From contig JAKSZT010017954.1 in NCBI GenBank assembly GCA_026826555.1, forward strand, positions 4,215,935 through 4,279,934: a stretch of 64,000 nucleotides of DNA, given 5' to 3'. Both the position numbers and the translations under genes were made by a program. A model generated the notes under the pieces. That model was not told the DNA's origin. It did no database searches and saw only the letters and a list, made by a program, of their open reading frames with translations. Shown one piece after another: positions 1-10,900 of this stretch. Position 1 is the stretch's first letter. Every line of letters starts with the position of its first letter. The DNA comes from Tolypeutes matacus (Eukaryota; Chordata; Mammalia; Cingulata; Chlamyphoridae).

Positions 1-668
1 TCTTGACTATGTGGTTGGCCCATGTTTTCATTAATTCAGGAAATATGTACTCACTGTGTTTTGTGACAAAGTCAAAGCGGCCACATCGCCTCAGAAATGT
101 GCAGTAAAGAATGGTATGGCTTGGGGCGGCAGGCTTCAGTCTGTTGCCAAGTGCTGCCTTACGCCCGGCTCAGGATGCAGACTCAGGAGGCCTTCAGGAA
201 GATTCCACACCGTCTCCCTCGTGGTCCCAGTCCCAGCACCTGAAGGGGGCAGCTGGAATGGCTCAGGCTGTTTTCAGGGGCACTGCTTCTGCAGTTGAAG
301 GCGTCAGAGCTGACCGCACAGCCTGACATGTGGACAGACCCTCGTGGACGGCCGTGGTGGACTGCACCCAGCACTTCCCTGCATGCCACACCGGACAGCC
401 ATCTTCAGGACCTGCTTGGTAATGCCCCTCCTTGAGGACCCCGCACCTGCCATTCTCTCATCCAGGGGCACAACCCAGCTACCATCAGAGACTTGTGCCA
501 CACCGGGCAAGAAATTCCAAACTTTCTTACCCACAAATGTTCAATATTTAACATGGAGATGGTGGCAACCCAGACTCAGCTTGAGCTGGGTTCAAGGGCC
601 GGAGTCCCTCTAACGGCACTTTTCTTAGATCTGGGGCCGTGGCAAGGTGCAGGCTCAAGTCACATTTT

Positions 669-759
669 TTTTTTCCTTTTACCGGGAGGTCCTGGGGATC
701 GAACCCAGGTCCCTCCATATGGGAGAGGGACGCCCAACCATTTAAGCCACATCCACTCC
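669..759 (-). mobile_element. DAS-type tRNA-derived SINE
   Basis: On the minus strand the element begins GGGAGTGGATGTGGCTTAAA, carries the B box GGTTCGATCC, and ends in A-rich sequence (T run at left on +). It is flanked by a perfect 15-bp target-site duplication, CTCAAGTCACATTTT, at 654-668 and 760-774. Confidence 0.9.
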
Positions 760-1281
760 CTCAAGTCACATTTTAAAGGAGAAACCCTGATATTGTTGTC
801 CTTCCTCAAACCTGGAGTCTGCTGTCTTGCAAGGGAGGGGACAGGGAACGGTGAGCTGTGGCTGGGCGGGACCTGCTCACGGGGAGGACCAGAGAAGTGG
901 CCTGCTCTGGGGGCACGGTGGCAGCTCAGAGCTGGCCCAGAGAGTAAGAGCAGCCGGAGCCAGGCCTGGCCGAGGAGCGCCCCATTGGAGTGCGTCCTGG
1001 GGCCTAAAGCGGAATAGTCAGGCAAATGGGAAGTGCGTTACCCGGCTGCAGTTGTCAACCCTCGTTCCAAGGGGAGAATATTGAAGGTGAAGAGCAGGAT
1101 CAGTGGGATACATGCTGCTGAGCACCTGTGTGTGCCAGAGGCGGCGTCCCTTTGGGCATGCACCTCAGGCTGGCCTGCTTGGTCAGCCTGGCCTTGCAGT
1201 GGGATTCCTTTCGGCAGGTTCCGCCTCTTCCCACTGTCGTCCTCCACCCTGGCGCACCATAGACGCGTCTGTGGGCGCTTT

Positions 1282-1452
1282 CATTTATTTATTTATTTAT
1301 TTATTTATTAAAGATTTTATTTATTCATTTATCCCCCCCTTGCTGCTTGTGCTCACTGGGTCAGCTAACCACGCCGTGCAGGCGGGCCTGCCTTCACCAG
1401 GAGGCCCTGGGGTCTCCCATATGGTAAACGGGAGCCCTACTGCTGCTTCCCT
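1282..1452 (-). mobile_element. DAS-III-like SINE with internal deletion
   Basis: On the minus strand it matches the gggaagcag...cacaagcagcaagg family found at 15660, 23383 and 49641. The bases that hold the B box in those copies are missing. It ends in TAAA repeats and is flanked by the perfect 12-bp duplication TGTGGGCGCTTT (1270-1281 and 1453-1464). Confidence 0.9.
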
Positions 1453-1467
1453 TGTGGGCGCTTTTAA

Positions 1468-1512
1468 AACTACTTTGAAAAAAAAACAAACAAAAAAAAA
1501 AACTACTTTGAA
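1468..1512 (+). repeat. Poly(A)-like insert between 12-bp direct repeats
   Basis: AACTACTTTGAA occurs at 1468-1479 and 1501-1512. Between them lies only a 21-nt A-rich string with two C interruptions. Confidence 0.85.
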
Positions 1513-2582
1513 GCCAAGACCTGCTGCATCCAGCTCTCTAGGGTGGAGTCCTGCTTGCTCCCAGGAGATTCCAACGTGCAGGTAGAGTTGAGAACCCTGC
1601 CAAGTGTAAGCCAAAGCCACGTCCTGGGAGGAATTAAGAGTCTGGCTGGGGATGGGAATGGGTGGGGGAGGGCACATGGATGGTTCCATCGTCACAGAGG
1701 GTAGGGTGACAAGTGCCAGGGTCTTCAGCCCGTCTCTTTCTTGCCTGGGCAGCCCCAGTGTCCCACCCCCAAGAGGGCAGGAGGCAACCCGAGTGCTTGG
1801 GGGAGGGACAATGTCTTGCCTGGAGGTATCAGCTCCTGGGTTTCTAGCACCAAGAAGCCCTTTCCTGGGGGTGTGATGCTCACAGTCTGGCTCAGGCACA
1901 GGGAAGGCCCCGTGGCCGGGAATCCAGCTCCTGGTCCCCCCCACCCTCCACCAGCCAGACTTTGTCCAGCTCACTGGGCCCCCTGACTCCCAGGCCGGCC
2001 TCTGCCAGAAGTTTGGTGGGTGTAGGAGTCGGTGTCCAGGATGGCTCCTGCATAGTTTCTTCCTTGCCAAGGAGCTGGACTGTATGGCAGCAGGGCATGG
2101 TGGAGGTGAAGGCATGCTAACTCAGAGGAAAAAACATCGTGTCTTCTACCTTGGGTCCTTGAATCTCTTGCTCTGGGGGAAATCAGGCACCATATTACGA
2201 GGACCTTCAAGCAGTCCTGTGGCAAGAGACGCATGGAGAGGAACCGGGGCCTCCTGCCAACGGCCAGTCCCAGCCACGTGAATAAACCACCTTGGAAGCA
2301 GATCCCCCGAGCCTGGCTGTGAGCTCAGACTCCCTCAGCCAAACTGCTCCTGGATGCCAGTCCCCCAGGAACCACATATAAACCAATAGTCCTCGCTTTA
2401 AGGCACCACGTTTCAGGGTATTAGCTAAGATGGGCCTTCTCTGTTCTGGCTGATAGGCTGGAAGGCCTGTCCTGTCCCCTCCCAGCCCTCGGACCACGGC
2501 TTGGAGAAGGGAGGAGAGCTGTGTGGTCACCCTGGGTCAGCAAAGTGAGACGCCACCAGCCAGCTTCATTTTTTTTCTCCAT

Positions 2583-2588
2583 TTTAAT
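2583..2588 (-). terminator. CASTOR2: Candidate polyadenylation signal ATTAAA of CASTOR2
   Basis: Read on the minus strand this is ATTAAA followed by an A-rich stretch and then the GT-rich sequence TGGCTGGTGGCG about 25-40 nt downstream, a usual arrangement. It is the best signal on the sense strand within 5.3 kb of the stop. TATAAA variants near 5970 and 6005 could be alternative sites. Confidence 0.5.
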
Positions 2589-3240
2589 TAACACTTTACA
2601 AAGTACAAAATATACTGTCTTTTTGGGGAAACATTAGGTACTTTTTTTCTCTCCAACATACAGTACATGAATCTCGAGGGTTTTGTGTTTCTTCAACAAA
2701 GAAAATAAGCATGAGGGCCCCTTGCAGGGTGGGGGTTTAGGACTGCCCAGCTCTCCCTTTCCCCCAGACCTCGGAACAGATGGAGGTGCCACTGCTACTG
2801 CTGGTGACATGGGGCATGGCATGCCAGGTGGGCCGTGGGCAGGGGAGAGACCTTCAGAACCTCACTGCGTACCGAGCGCCCACCCTGCCCCCATCCCAGG
2901 ATAACGGAAATGATTTTGGCATAGAGCAAGAGGGGGCAGGGGGCCTGGGGGTTGTTTTTGTTGTTAGCCCCCACTGTTTTGGAACCAGCCCTGCCTGCTC
3001 AATTCTCCCTGGATCATTTTCTGAACAGGTAAACTGAGGCAGTGGAAAGGCAACAGCACTGTGCCGGGCCTCTGTCCCAGGCCCTGAACCTGGCCTGTTT
3101 CTCCTTGCCCCGTAGGTGAGGGTGCACCGGCAGCCACCCTCTCGCCCTTCTAGCCACTTCGGGACAGGCAGCACTGGCAGGCCCAGCCCCCTCAGGGTTG
3201 ACGACGAGGATGGTCAGTGGAGATGAAACCCTGCCGGGGC

Positions 3241-3270
3241 TCCCCACCCCCACCCCCACCCCCACCCCAA
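3241..3270 (-). repeat. (CACCCC)n tract, predicted RNA G-quadruplex in the 3' UTR
   Basis: The + strand carries about four copies of CACCCC ending in CACCCCAACGG. The CASTOR2 transcript therefore reads GGGGTGGGGGTGGGGGTGGGG, five runs of four or five G with one-base loops, which is a very strong quadruplex pattern. Confidence 0.8.
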
Positions 3271-3420
3271 CGGAGTTTTAAGAAGTTAGCTGGGGCAGCC
3301 CGCCTGCCACCTGCCCACCCGGTCACCTCTACCTCTGTACACGTGGCCTCTGGGCAAGGCTGCCCCTGAGGACTACAAATACTGGATGAGCCAGTACCTT
3401 AGCTTGCATCAGGGCTCTGC

Positions 3421-3440
3421 ACACGCATGTACATGCGTGT
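3421..3440. repeat. Perfect 20-bp palindrome in the 3' UTR
   Basis: ACACGCATGTACATGCGTGT equals its own reverse complement over 20 bp. It lies in a CA/TG- and TATA-rich block (3419-3480). In RNA it would pair mainly between molecules, or as a hairpin with a minimal loop. Confidence 0.9.
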
Positions 3441-5854
3441 CACACACGTATATATAAAGATACGCAGGTGTAAGCATGCACAGAACCCAGTGTGCAGACT
3501 TCCTGGAAAGGCCCCCCCACCTTGGTTCAAACTCATGGCCCTTATACTAACAGCCACAACCTCCCTCACCACCTGGCTGCCCCAGGATGCCCAGGCCTCA
3601 GGCTTCTGCCGCCACCCCAGGCCACCTCCTGGTGCCACAAGCCCCCAGGACAACAGGCTGCCTCAGACAACAGCTCCCACCTTTACCTTCCCCAGAAGAG
3701 TGACGACCATCGGACGCTGTGGGCATCAAAACTGAGGGCTACCACCCACCCTAGCCCTCCCGCCACACGCTGTAGGAAGAGGAACAAGAGACAACGAAGC
3801 TTGTCCTTCCACTGCCTCGAATTTGAAAAGAAAGAGCTTCCAGATGTAGGAGATGGTGTCGTGCTCTCCCTCACACACCGGCGGCCATGCCCCTGAAGCC
3901 TGCCTTCCACCACAACCCCCCTGGCTGCTTCCCTCCAGGCAGCCGTCTTGGAATAGGAAGGCTCCTGCCCTCTCAGTCCCACCCCTGCCCTCCACACGAT
4001 AGGAAACTTTCTGAAAGGGCTGAAGTGCCCACCTTCTCACCGTTGGGAGACTCCCTTGTCTTCACCCTAGCTCCACTCACCACACCAACCCCTGCTCCCA
4101 CGCCTTGGTGACCAGTCGCTGCCCGGCCTCCGGCTCAGTGGGCCCAGATGTGTTTTGGGGGGTGGTTTCTTCCTACCCCTCCTTCACTCAGGAGGTGGCA
4201 CCACAGATTTCCTCAGCCAGCTGGGCCCCAGGTAGGCTGGAGTGCTCTGCTGTCACCTGGGAAGGGCTCTAGGCACCCCTGCATCCAGATTTAGAAACTC
4301 ACCAAGGTGACCAGGTGGTCTCGGGACTCCTGGAGGGCTGCCTGGGAAAGCAGCCAAGAGGTCTGGTGGTAGGCAGCTGGGTTCATCGGGCAGAGGCTTG
4401 CGCTAGGGCCCTGGCCCTTCTGTCTGCTTTCTCCATGGCATTTCCTGTCCCCTCAGAGGGGACAAGCCTCACCAGACCAAGCCCCTCCTGCTGGACCCCA
4501 CACTGGTCATTGTGCCCATGCTCCCTGGTGGTGGAGGCCACAGTGGGCAGCTCTCGTCACCCAGCCTCCCCTTTCCCACCAAGACCTGTCTTGCAGAGTT
4601 GGTGGGAAGGGGAGCCTGGTGGTGGCTCGGGAGGCTCCCAGGGCCACCTGGTGGCCTGGGCTGAGGGCAGGGAGGAAGGGGCTCCTTGCTGAGGGCTGGG
4701 CCCAAAGAGGATCTTTGTGTTTGGGCAGGGGGTGGGGTGCTCACGGCTCCCCCTTCTCCCCGCTGCTTCAGCACTTATCACTGGTGAGCAGGGACTGGGC
4801 AGTTGAGGGGGGATGCTGCTGAGACCCAGCTTTTCTCAGTGGGACCGGAGGCAAAGGCACGCAGGCCAGCCCGGGTGGCATCACGCCACCCCCTCTGCCC
4901 CTCACCCCGGCTGCAGGGCTGGGCGCCTTAAATGGCTCAGAACACCATTTTCCCTCCCACTCTATGTGCCCCACTGTCCAGAGCCACCAGAAGCTCAGCC
5001 CAGCACCGGCATGTTCTCTGAGGTGCCCCTCTGAGGCCAGGCTGGGGAGCCCCAGGCCAGGGCTGGTGCCATGGGACCCCAGGAGCCACCACAGAGAAAC
5101 ACAGATTCCCCTCAAGGTGGACAGAGAGACAGCTGCAGGGGGGACACTCATGGCCCCCCAGGAGTGGTGGGGACCAGCTCTTGGACTATGCTACTCACTG
5201 GCACACACAGGAGACCAATAGAAAATAGGCCCAGCTTCCCACATGAGCAGAAGGAAAGGGATGGGACACAGCCAGGGCCCACCGGGGAACCCCTACTGCC
5301 AGCCCCCACCCTGGACATGGACAGCACACATGTGTCTCTCGGATGGATGGGGCCAGGCTCCAGGAGGAGACCTGTGAGAAGAACCTGAGATTTCTAAATA
5401 AAAAAAAAACCAGGTAAGCCGTCAGCATAGAAACGACTGTCCGAGGCGCGGGGGACCCTGGGCAGAGGAGCTGTGAGTTAGGCCGCTCCAGCCACCCAGA
5501 TCCTCAGGGGTGAGAACGCGGCTCCCCAGCTGGCAAGAGACCCCAAGCCCCTCCCTCTGAACCGCCGTACCCCCAGGTAAACCCAGGGTGCCCAATGCCT
5601 TGGCTGTGTAAACGGGGGCAGGAAAGGGCAGAGCCCAGCTTTTGCGGGGGACTGGATCGCAGAGGGTGGGGGGGGCCAGGGTAGGGACGGCGGTGGGCCC
5701 TGGCTCGGCTTTCAGGCTCCCGGGCTGCTGGTTTTGTTTGCTCTCCAGTCAGGTCTGAGGATGCAGTTGGCGTCTCTAAGAATCGTATTGCCTATATACT
5801 TGAATTAAAAATACATGGTGGCTCAAGACACGCTGTGTGCTCGGCAGACACGGG

Positions 5855-6012
5855 GGGGGACACCCTCACACCCACACACGCACACCGCGGGCTGTGCCCA
5901 CGTACTGCACACACGCGCGTGCACACACGGTATATATTAACATATATATTGCTCAAGTATATATGCTATTTATAGTATACATCTATATCCACATAAAACA
6001 GATATTTATACG
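5855..6012. repeat. CA-rich then AT-rich low-complexity block in the 3' UTR
   Basis: Irregular CACACA and CACGCG runs up to about 5935 are followed by TATATATTAA-type sequence to 6012. In the transcript this is AU-rich followed by GU-rich sequence. Confidence 0.75.
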
Positions 6013-7917
6013 TGTGTACAAGGTACATCCGGGGAGCCGGGGCTGACACGCTCGCACGGCAGGAGGGAAAGGCAGAGAAGTGACACGGAGAGGGACGCAG
6101 ACAGAGAGGTTTTGAGAGGTGCGCCACGGAAAATCAAGGCCTTACAAGGACAGAAGGGGGACTTGGGGCGCCAGCCGCGGCCCTGCCCACTCGGGCCACC
6201 TCTCTTTTGGAACCAGCAGTCTACAAGTTTTGGTTGTTTGGTGTTTTGTGCAAAATCAATTAGCTTTAAAACAAGTGGGTTCCTAGTCATTGCCCAGGCC
6301 AAGTGGGCTCCCAGGGCTGGCGGAGGGGGACAGTGGGGCTCATGCAAGGCCCTCACCAGGCCAAGAAGACTTCCCTTCTGTTCTGACCTTCTCGGTTACA
6401 GCACAATTCAGCTCTTGCCCGAGAAAGAGGGCTGGGGAACGCTCCCGGGAGGTTCAGTGGGGCCTTCCACTCCTGCTCACTCAGAAGGCAGAGAGGTCAC
6501 CCCCATCCACCTGGTCAGCCAGCAGCTGTCGCCCCCCCCACCTCCCCGCCCCCAGCAGGATGAGACCCTGCAGCAGGCCTGCCATCCCGGCTGCCCCCCT
6601 GTCCACAGCCCTGGGGCCCCTTGCCCCCTCTGATGCTAAGACAGAACCTCAGGTGCCTGGGCCTTGTCACCACGGCTGGCTGGGGGCCTCGTGTGGTGCC
6701 CTGGGGTACCACCATCTGCTCCCCCTCCGAAGCTGACTGAAGCCCTTGTGGTACCCAGGCTTGGGCCACAGGGCTGCCCCCAGCTGTGACTGAGCCCCCT
6801 GGGCCCCTGAGAGACTCAAACAGGCCCCGTCCCCTGAAAACAGAAGCTGCTGCCGATAGCAGCCCGGGCGCAAATACGTTAAATAAAACTAAAACAAGGT
6901 ACGTTTTTCTCTATTAAGGCTCAGTTACGCTGCCTCCCACGTCAAGTACTCATGAACGCCACGGTCCCCAGATTGTGGGGGGCGGGCAGGCAGGCAAGGT
7001 GGGGGCAGAGGCCTTTGACACCCCCCAAAAGTGGGGGGACAATGGGGGAGCGGAGGAGTCCTATGCTGGTCTAGTCAACTGCTGAGGAGGGAGTTATCTA
7101 AGAGCCCCCAGGCCCAGAATGCTGGGGACCCCCCCCCCACAACTTGGGAGAGAGTGCCTGCCGAGGAGGGTCCAGGGAAAGCAGAGGGGACAGGAGCTCA
7201 AGCTCCAGGCTGGTGAGTCTCCTGGGACCCCACCCACGAAGTGGGTGCTTGTGCTGGGGAGCAGGGCTGGACAGGGTCCCTCTTGGCAGTCTTGCTGGGA
7301 GTTGGAGCGCAGGCCCCGTGGCTGGCGAGTAACGTTCTGGTGCTTGGGTCCTCTCCGGCTGGGGACCCCCACCCATGTTCCTGGCTGAGCCTCTGTGACT
7401 GAGGGTGGCCCACTGGCCTCCACTCCGAGGGAACCAGCCCCAAACTGATGGAACCAGAGAGCAGGGACCAACACAATCAGCCCAGGACCCCCCTCCAGGG
7501 GGCCTCCCGGGCTCCACAAACTCAGCCCCCTTCTGCCAGCCCCCCAGGACAACACAAGAAACTGTACCCCAGTGTCTCGGGGAAGTGCCTGCGTCCTTTG
7601 GCATCTGCCCGGCGGTGAGGGAAAGGCCGGGTGAGGAGGTGGATCTGCTCCCAAGCTTCCTGGGCGTCAGAAATGAATTTGGGGAAGGAGGTGGGCACTT
7701 CCTGGAGAGTCTAGGGGCTCTGGGAAGGCAGGAGGGCACCTGGAGGCCTCGGCTGGGGTCCCAGGCCAGGATAGTCTGCAATAGGGGGAGCCTCCCAGAA
7801 CCCCTTCACCTCGGGGAGGACTTTCCAGTCTGTCGAGAAATACTGCGAGAACAATCTTCAGGGTGGGGGCAGGCCCGGGGCTTGGGGAGTGAACAGGAAG
7901 GTGCGGCACAGGCCCTT

Positions 7918-7983
7918 CTAGTGCTTCTTGGCTTGACTGACTTGCAGGGCACTGATGACGCTGTGGATGTTTTCTTCTGGGAC
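7918..7983 (-). CDS. CASTOR2: CASTOR2 exon 9, coding part (residues 309-329 and stop)
   Basis: The acceptor CTCACAG lies just before 7983. The exon encodes [20 protein letters not shown], a final His, and the stop TAG at 7920-7918. It is separated from exon 8 by an intron of only 74 nt. The exon continues into the long 3' UTR. Confidence 0.96.
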   Translation of the reverse strand, partial: VPEENIHSVISALQVSQAKKH

Positions 7984-10900
7984 CTGTGAGGGGAGGAAGC
8001 AAATCCCATGAGCCTCCGACCCGGCTCCCCTCTGCCCGGCCCTGCCCCAGCACTCACCAGAGCGTGGTCGAACTTGAAAGTACTGATGTAGTAGGCGGGG
8101 ATGTCGGCGGCGGCCAGGGGCTCAGAGATCTGGGCCACGATGCCACACTCATCTGCGGGGAGAGGTGGGTCCAGCGCTCAGCCTCTGGGCGGCCTTGGCC
8201 TCCCTGGCTTTCCAGCCTCCCCCTTCCCTCTGCTGCCAGTGCCCACCCTGCAACCGCTGTCTTCCAGAGGATTCCCCATCTAAGGCAGCGCCTGGCATTT
8301 GGTTGGGGTTGGGACGCCAGCTCCCTCTCCCTCCAGACCTCCCAGGCAGGAGCCTGCACTGCTCTCCCGCTTCTCCCAAACCCCAGGCAATGAAGCCGCC
8401 TTGGGGCTGCCTAAGGCTGGTTCCGGTCTCCTCCCTGATTTGAAGGTGCCACTCAAGGCGTCCTCCTCCAGGAAGACTTCCAGGGCCTGTGAACCACTGT
8501 CCTCCACCAACTCAGTCTCCTCGCCGTGGTTGCCCTAAAAGCTGCTGCTCTGATCTGGGCAATGGTGCATTTCCCCAACACCTCCCTGGACCAGCTCAAC
8601 CTAAAGACTGGGAAGCTGAAAGCCCGGGAATCCCCCTGGGCTCCACCAGCCCCCGCCTCCACTGTCACCCAGACCAGCATGCCCTCCTTTCACTCCCAGG
8701 TCTGGCTTCTCATCACCCCTCCCCTGAGTTTCTGCAGGAGTGACCCGGCAGGTTTCCAGTGCCCGCCTTCTGCTTGCTGTGCCAGGGGCCCACGGCTGAG
8801 CTCACAGTCCCCTCTGGTGGCCCTGCCAGCCTCGTGCCCTGCACCTGCCGTCTGAGAGCCCTAAGCTGTAGAAACAACTCTATGGAAAAGGTGGGTAAGG
8901 GCACTTAGGGCCTAGAACTGTGTGTGCTCCTCAAACAGGGGCCGTGCGACCGATTCAGAAGGCTGGGGACCAGTGTTTTCTAAAACATCACAGCACAGAA
9001 GATAAAAGACCAAACTGCAGAGCACGGAGCGCGAGTAAGTGTGCTTTTGTGCGAGTTTCTGTTTCCTGCGTTTGTATATGTGTGTGCTGGGTTACGATGT
9101 AAAATATCTACTCCAGCCCTCGGTCAAAAGCATCTGGAATCCTTTGGCCACCAGTCTAGGATCTTTCAGATTCTCACTAAGCTCCTTTTCTTGCAGGAAT
9201 ATTTATAGCTTTAAGTATTACTCTGACACCTCAATGTCCCAGGAAGCAAAGCCAGCCGCTGCCTGCCAGACCAACGCCATCGTGTCTTCCGCGCTCTCGT
9301 TTCCCCCCATCGCCCACCCACGAGGCCACTCCAACAGAGAAGCTGGAGAACAACGCACAGACTTTTTGCTAATGGAGAAGCGATTCAAGTTTCACGTTCC
9401 CATGCCACCTTTGTTTCTCCTTCACCCGGACTCTCTTTTTTCTAATGTTATTATACTGAGTGTCCTTTGGGAGATGGCCTCAAAACCTTTGGGGATCAAA
9501 GCTGGGGATAAACAGATAAGCAAACACAGATGTCTTCCGGCGTCTGTGTCTTTGCAAATCCACCTTCCATGTGGCCTCCCAGTGACCCCAGGCTACTTCC
9601 CTCCCTAGCCTCTAGTTCTCCTGCAGTGTTCCCTCTGCCTCTGGGGTGAAATCTGGAGGCAGCCCTCAGCCTGGCATTTAAGGCCCTGCTCCCCTGGGCT
9701 GGCCCGCAGTACCGTGCTCGGACAAGGCGCCAGGTCACCCTCCGTGCCTCGGGTGCCCCGTCTGCTGGCACTGCCTGCGCCTCTCCCTCTGCCTGATTCT
9801 TCAACAACCAGCTCCGGAATCACCTACCCTGGGAAGCCTTACCTTCCCAGACCTTCTCTGGGCCACCCAGTCCTGACAAGTGACAGTGACCCCATGCTCA
9901 CGGAACACTCGCGAGTACCGGGCACAGGCAGTGCCTGTGTTAAACACCTCTTTAAGTGCAGGATAACCAGAGGCTGGTTCTAGGATTGTCCTGGTTTACA
10001 ATTGGGAAACTGAGGCTTCAGCAACTTGCCCCAGGTCATACTGGTTACTTGCAGCAGCCTTCATCTGGAATGTTCTGCTCTCTGTGGAGATCAGGATCGA
10101 CCGATCCTCTCCACCCAAGGCTGCTGTGACACAAGCCTCGTGGGCTTGCTGGAAACAACTACGATTTGCCAAGAACCACGTTTGGGTTGAAGCCCTTGGA
10201 CCTAGCAAGACTAGCCAAAGGAAATAATTTCTAATTAATTCAAAGCTTTACTCGCTGCAGTTATTTTAACAGGGTAACCAACCCACACTAGCACTGGGCA
10301 AGTCTGGTAAACCATCCCATGGCCATCAACTGGCCCTTTGAAATTAGACCTTCAGCACCTTGGAAAATACTGGAGGAAAACACCTTTCTACCGAAGATAC
10401 TGCGTGGACAGCTGTGCAAACTGCAGACAGACACCTATCAGGGAAGGCTGAGAATTTCCTTTGTGTGGAAAAGCAGGAGAAACCCCTTACTCCTAGAGAG
10501 AGGCCAGCTCTTTAGATGAAATTTCTCAGCAATTACATTTCTTTCTTTGAAGGAAGCACGTTAAAAATGACAATAGTCATTACCTTTGAGAGGTGGGCCC
10601 AAGAAGCGATTTTTTTTCCCCCTCTTCACTTTTTTTTTTTTTTTAAGGAGGTACCAGGGATTGAACCCAGGACCTTGTACATGGGAAGCAGGTGCTCAAC
10701 CACTGAGCTACACCTGCTCTCCCTTCTTTGCTTTTTATCACTTCCCCAATTTTCTAATAACAAGCATGTATTAATGTTGGGGAAATAAGAGTCCGTTGAT
10801 GGAAACCTGCTTTTCCCATCCTCTAGTGGCCTCTGCACACTTGTCAAACGCTGGTCAAGGGACTGCAGGCAACAGGGCCTTCAGGCTCGCTGAGCCTCAG

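Larger units (their letters stand above)
1..2559. other. 3' flank of CASTOR2, no gene recognised
   Basis: The interval holds two DAS SINEs (669-759 and 1282-1452) and otherwise unassigned GC-rich sequence. In human the next gene, RCC1L, faces CASTOR2. I looked for RCC1-type repeats on the + strand and found none. An AATAAA at 2281 on the + strand has no recognisable exon before it. Confidence 0.6.
2560..7917 (-). other. CASTOR2: Probable CASTOR2 3' UTR (about 5.3 kb)
   Basis: No intron boundary or other gene is recognisable between the stop codon and 2560, and the stretch is free of clear SINEs while both sides carry them, as expected of a constrained UTR. On the minus strand an ATTAAA signal lies at 2588-2583, with a GT-rich downstream element beyond it. 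No AATAAA occurs on this strand between the stop and that point. Notable parts are CA-rich and AT-rich blocks near 5860-6010, a 20-bp palindrome at 3421-3440 and a G-rich tract at 3241-3270 (read on the minus strand). The UTR's length and single exon are inferred, not proven. Confidence 0.6.

Noticed and set aside
1321..2115. 264-codon minus-strand open frame
   Set aside because: Its C-terminal part is a translated DAS-III SINE and A-rich junk. It lies outside the CASTOR2 transcript with no gene-like features.
1..2559. RCC1L 3' exons expected from human gene order
   Set aside because: No RCC1-type repeat or recognisable peptide on the + strand. The AATAAA at 2281 has no coding sequence before it. 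The gene probably lies beyond the window edge.
6883..6889. AATAAA on the + strand inside the 3' UTR block
   Set aside because: It is antisense to CASTOR2 and follows no + strand exon. It could only matter if RCC1L extends across, for which there is no evidence here.
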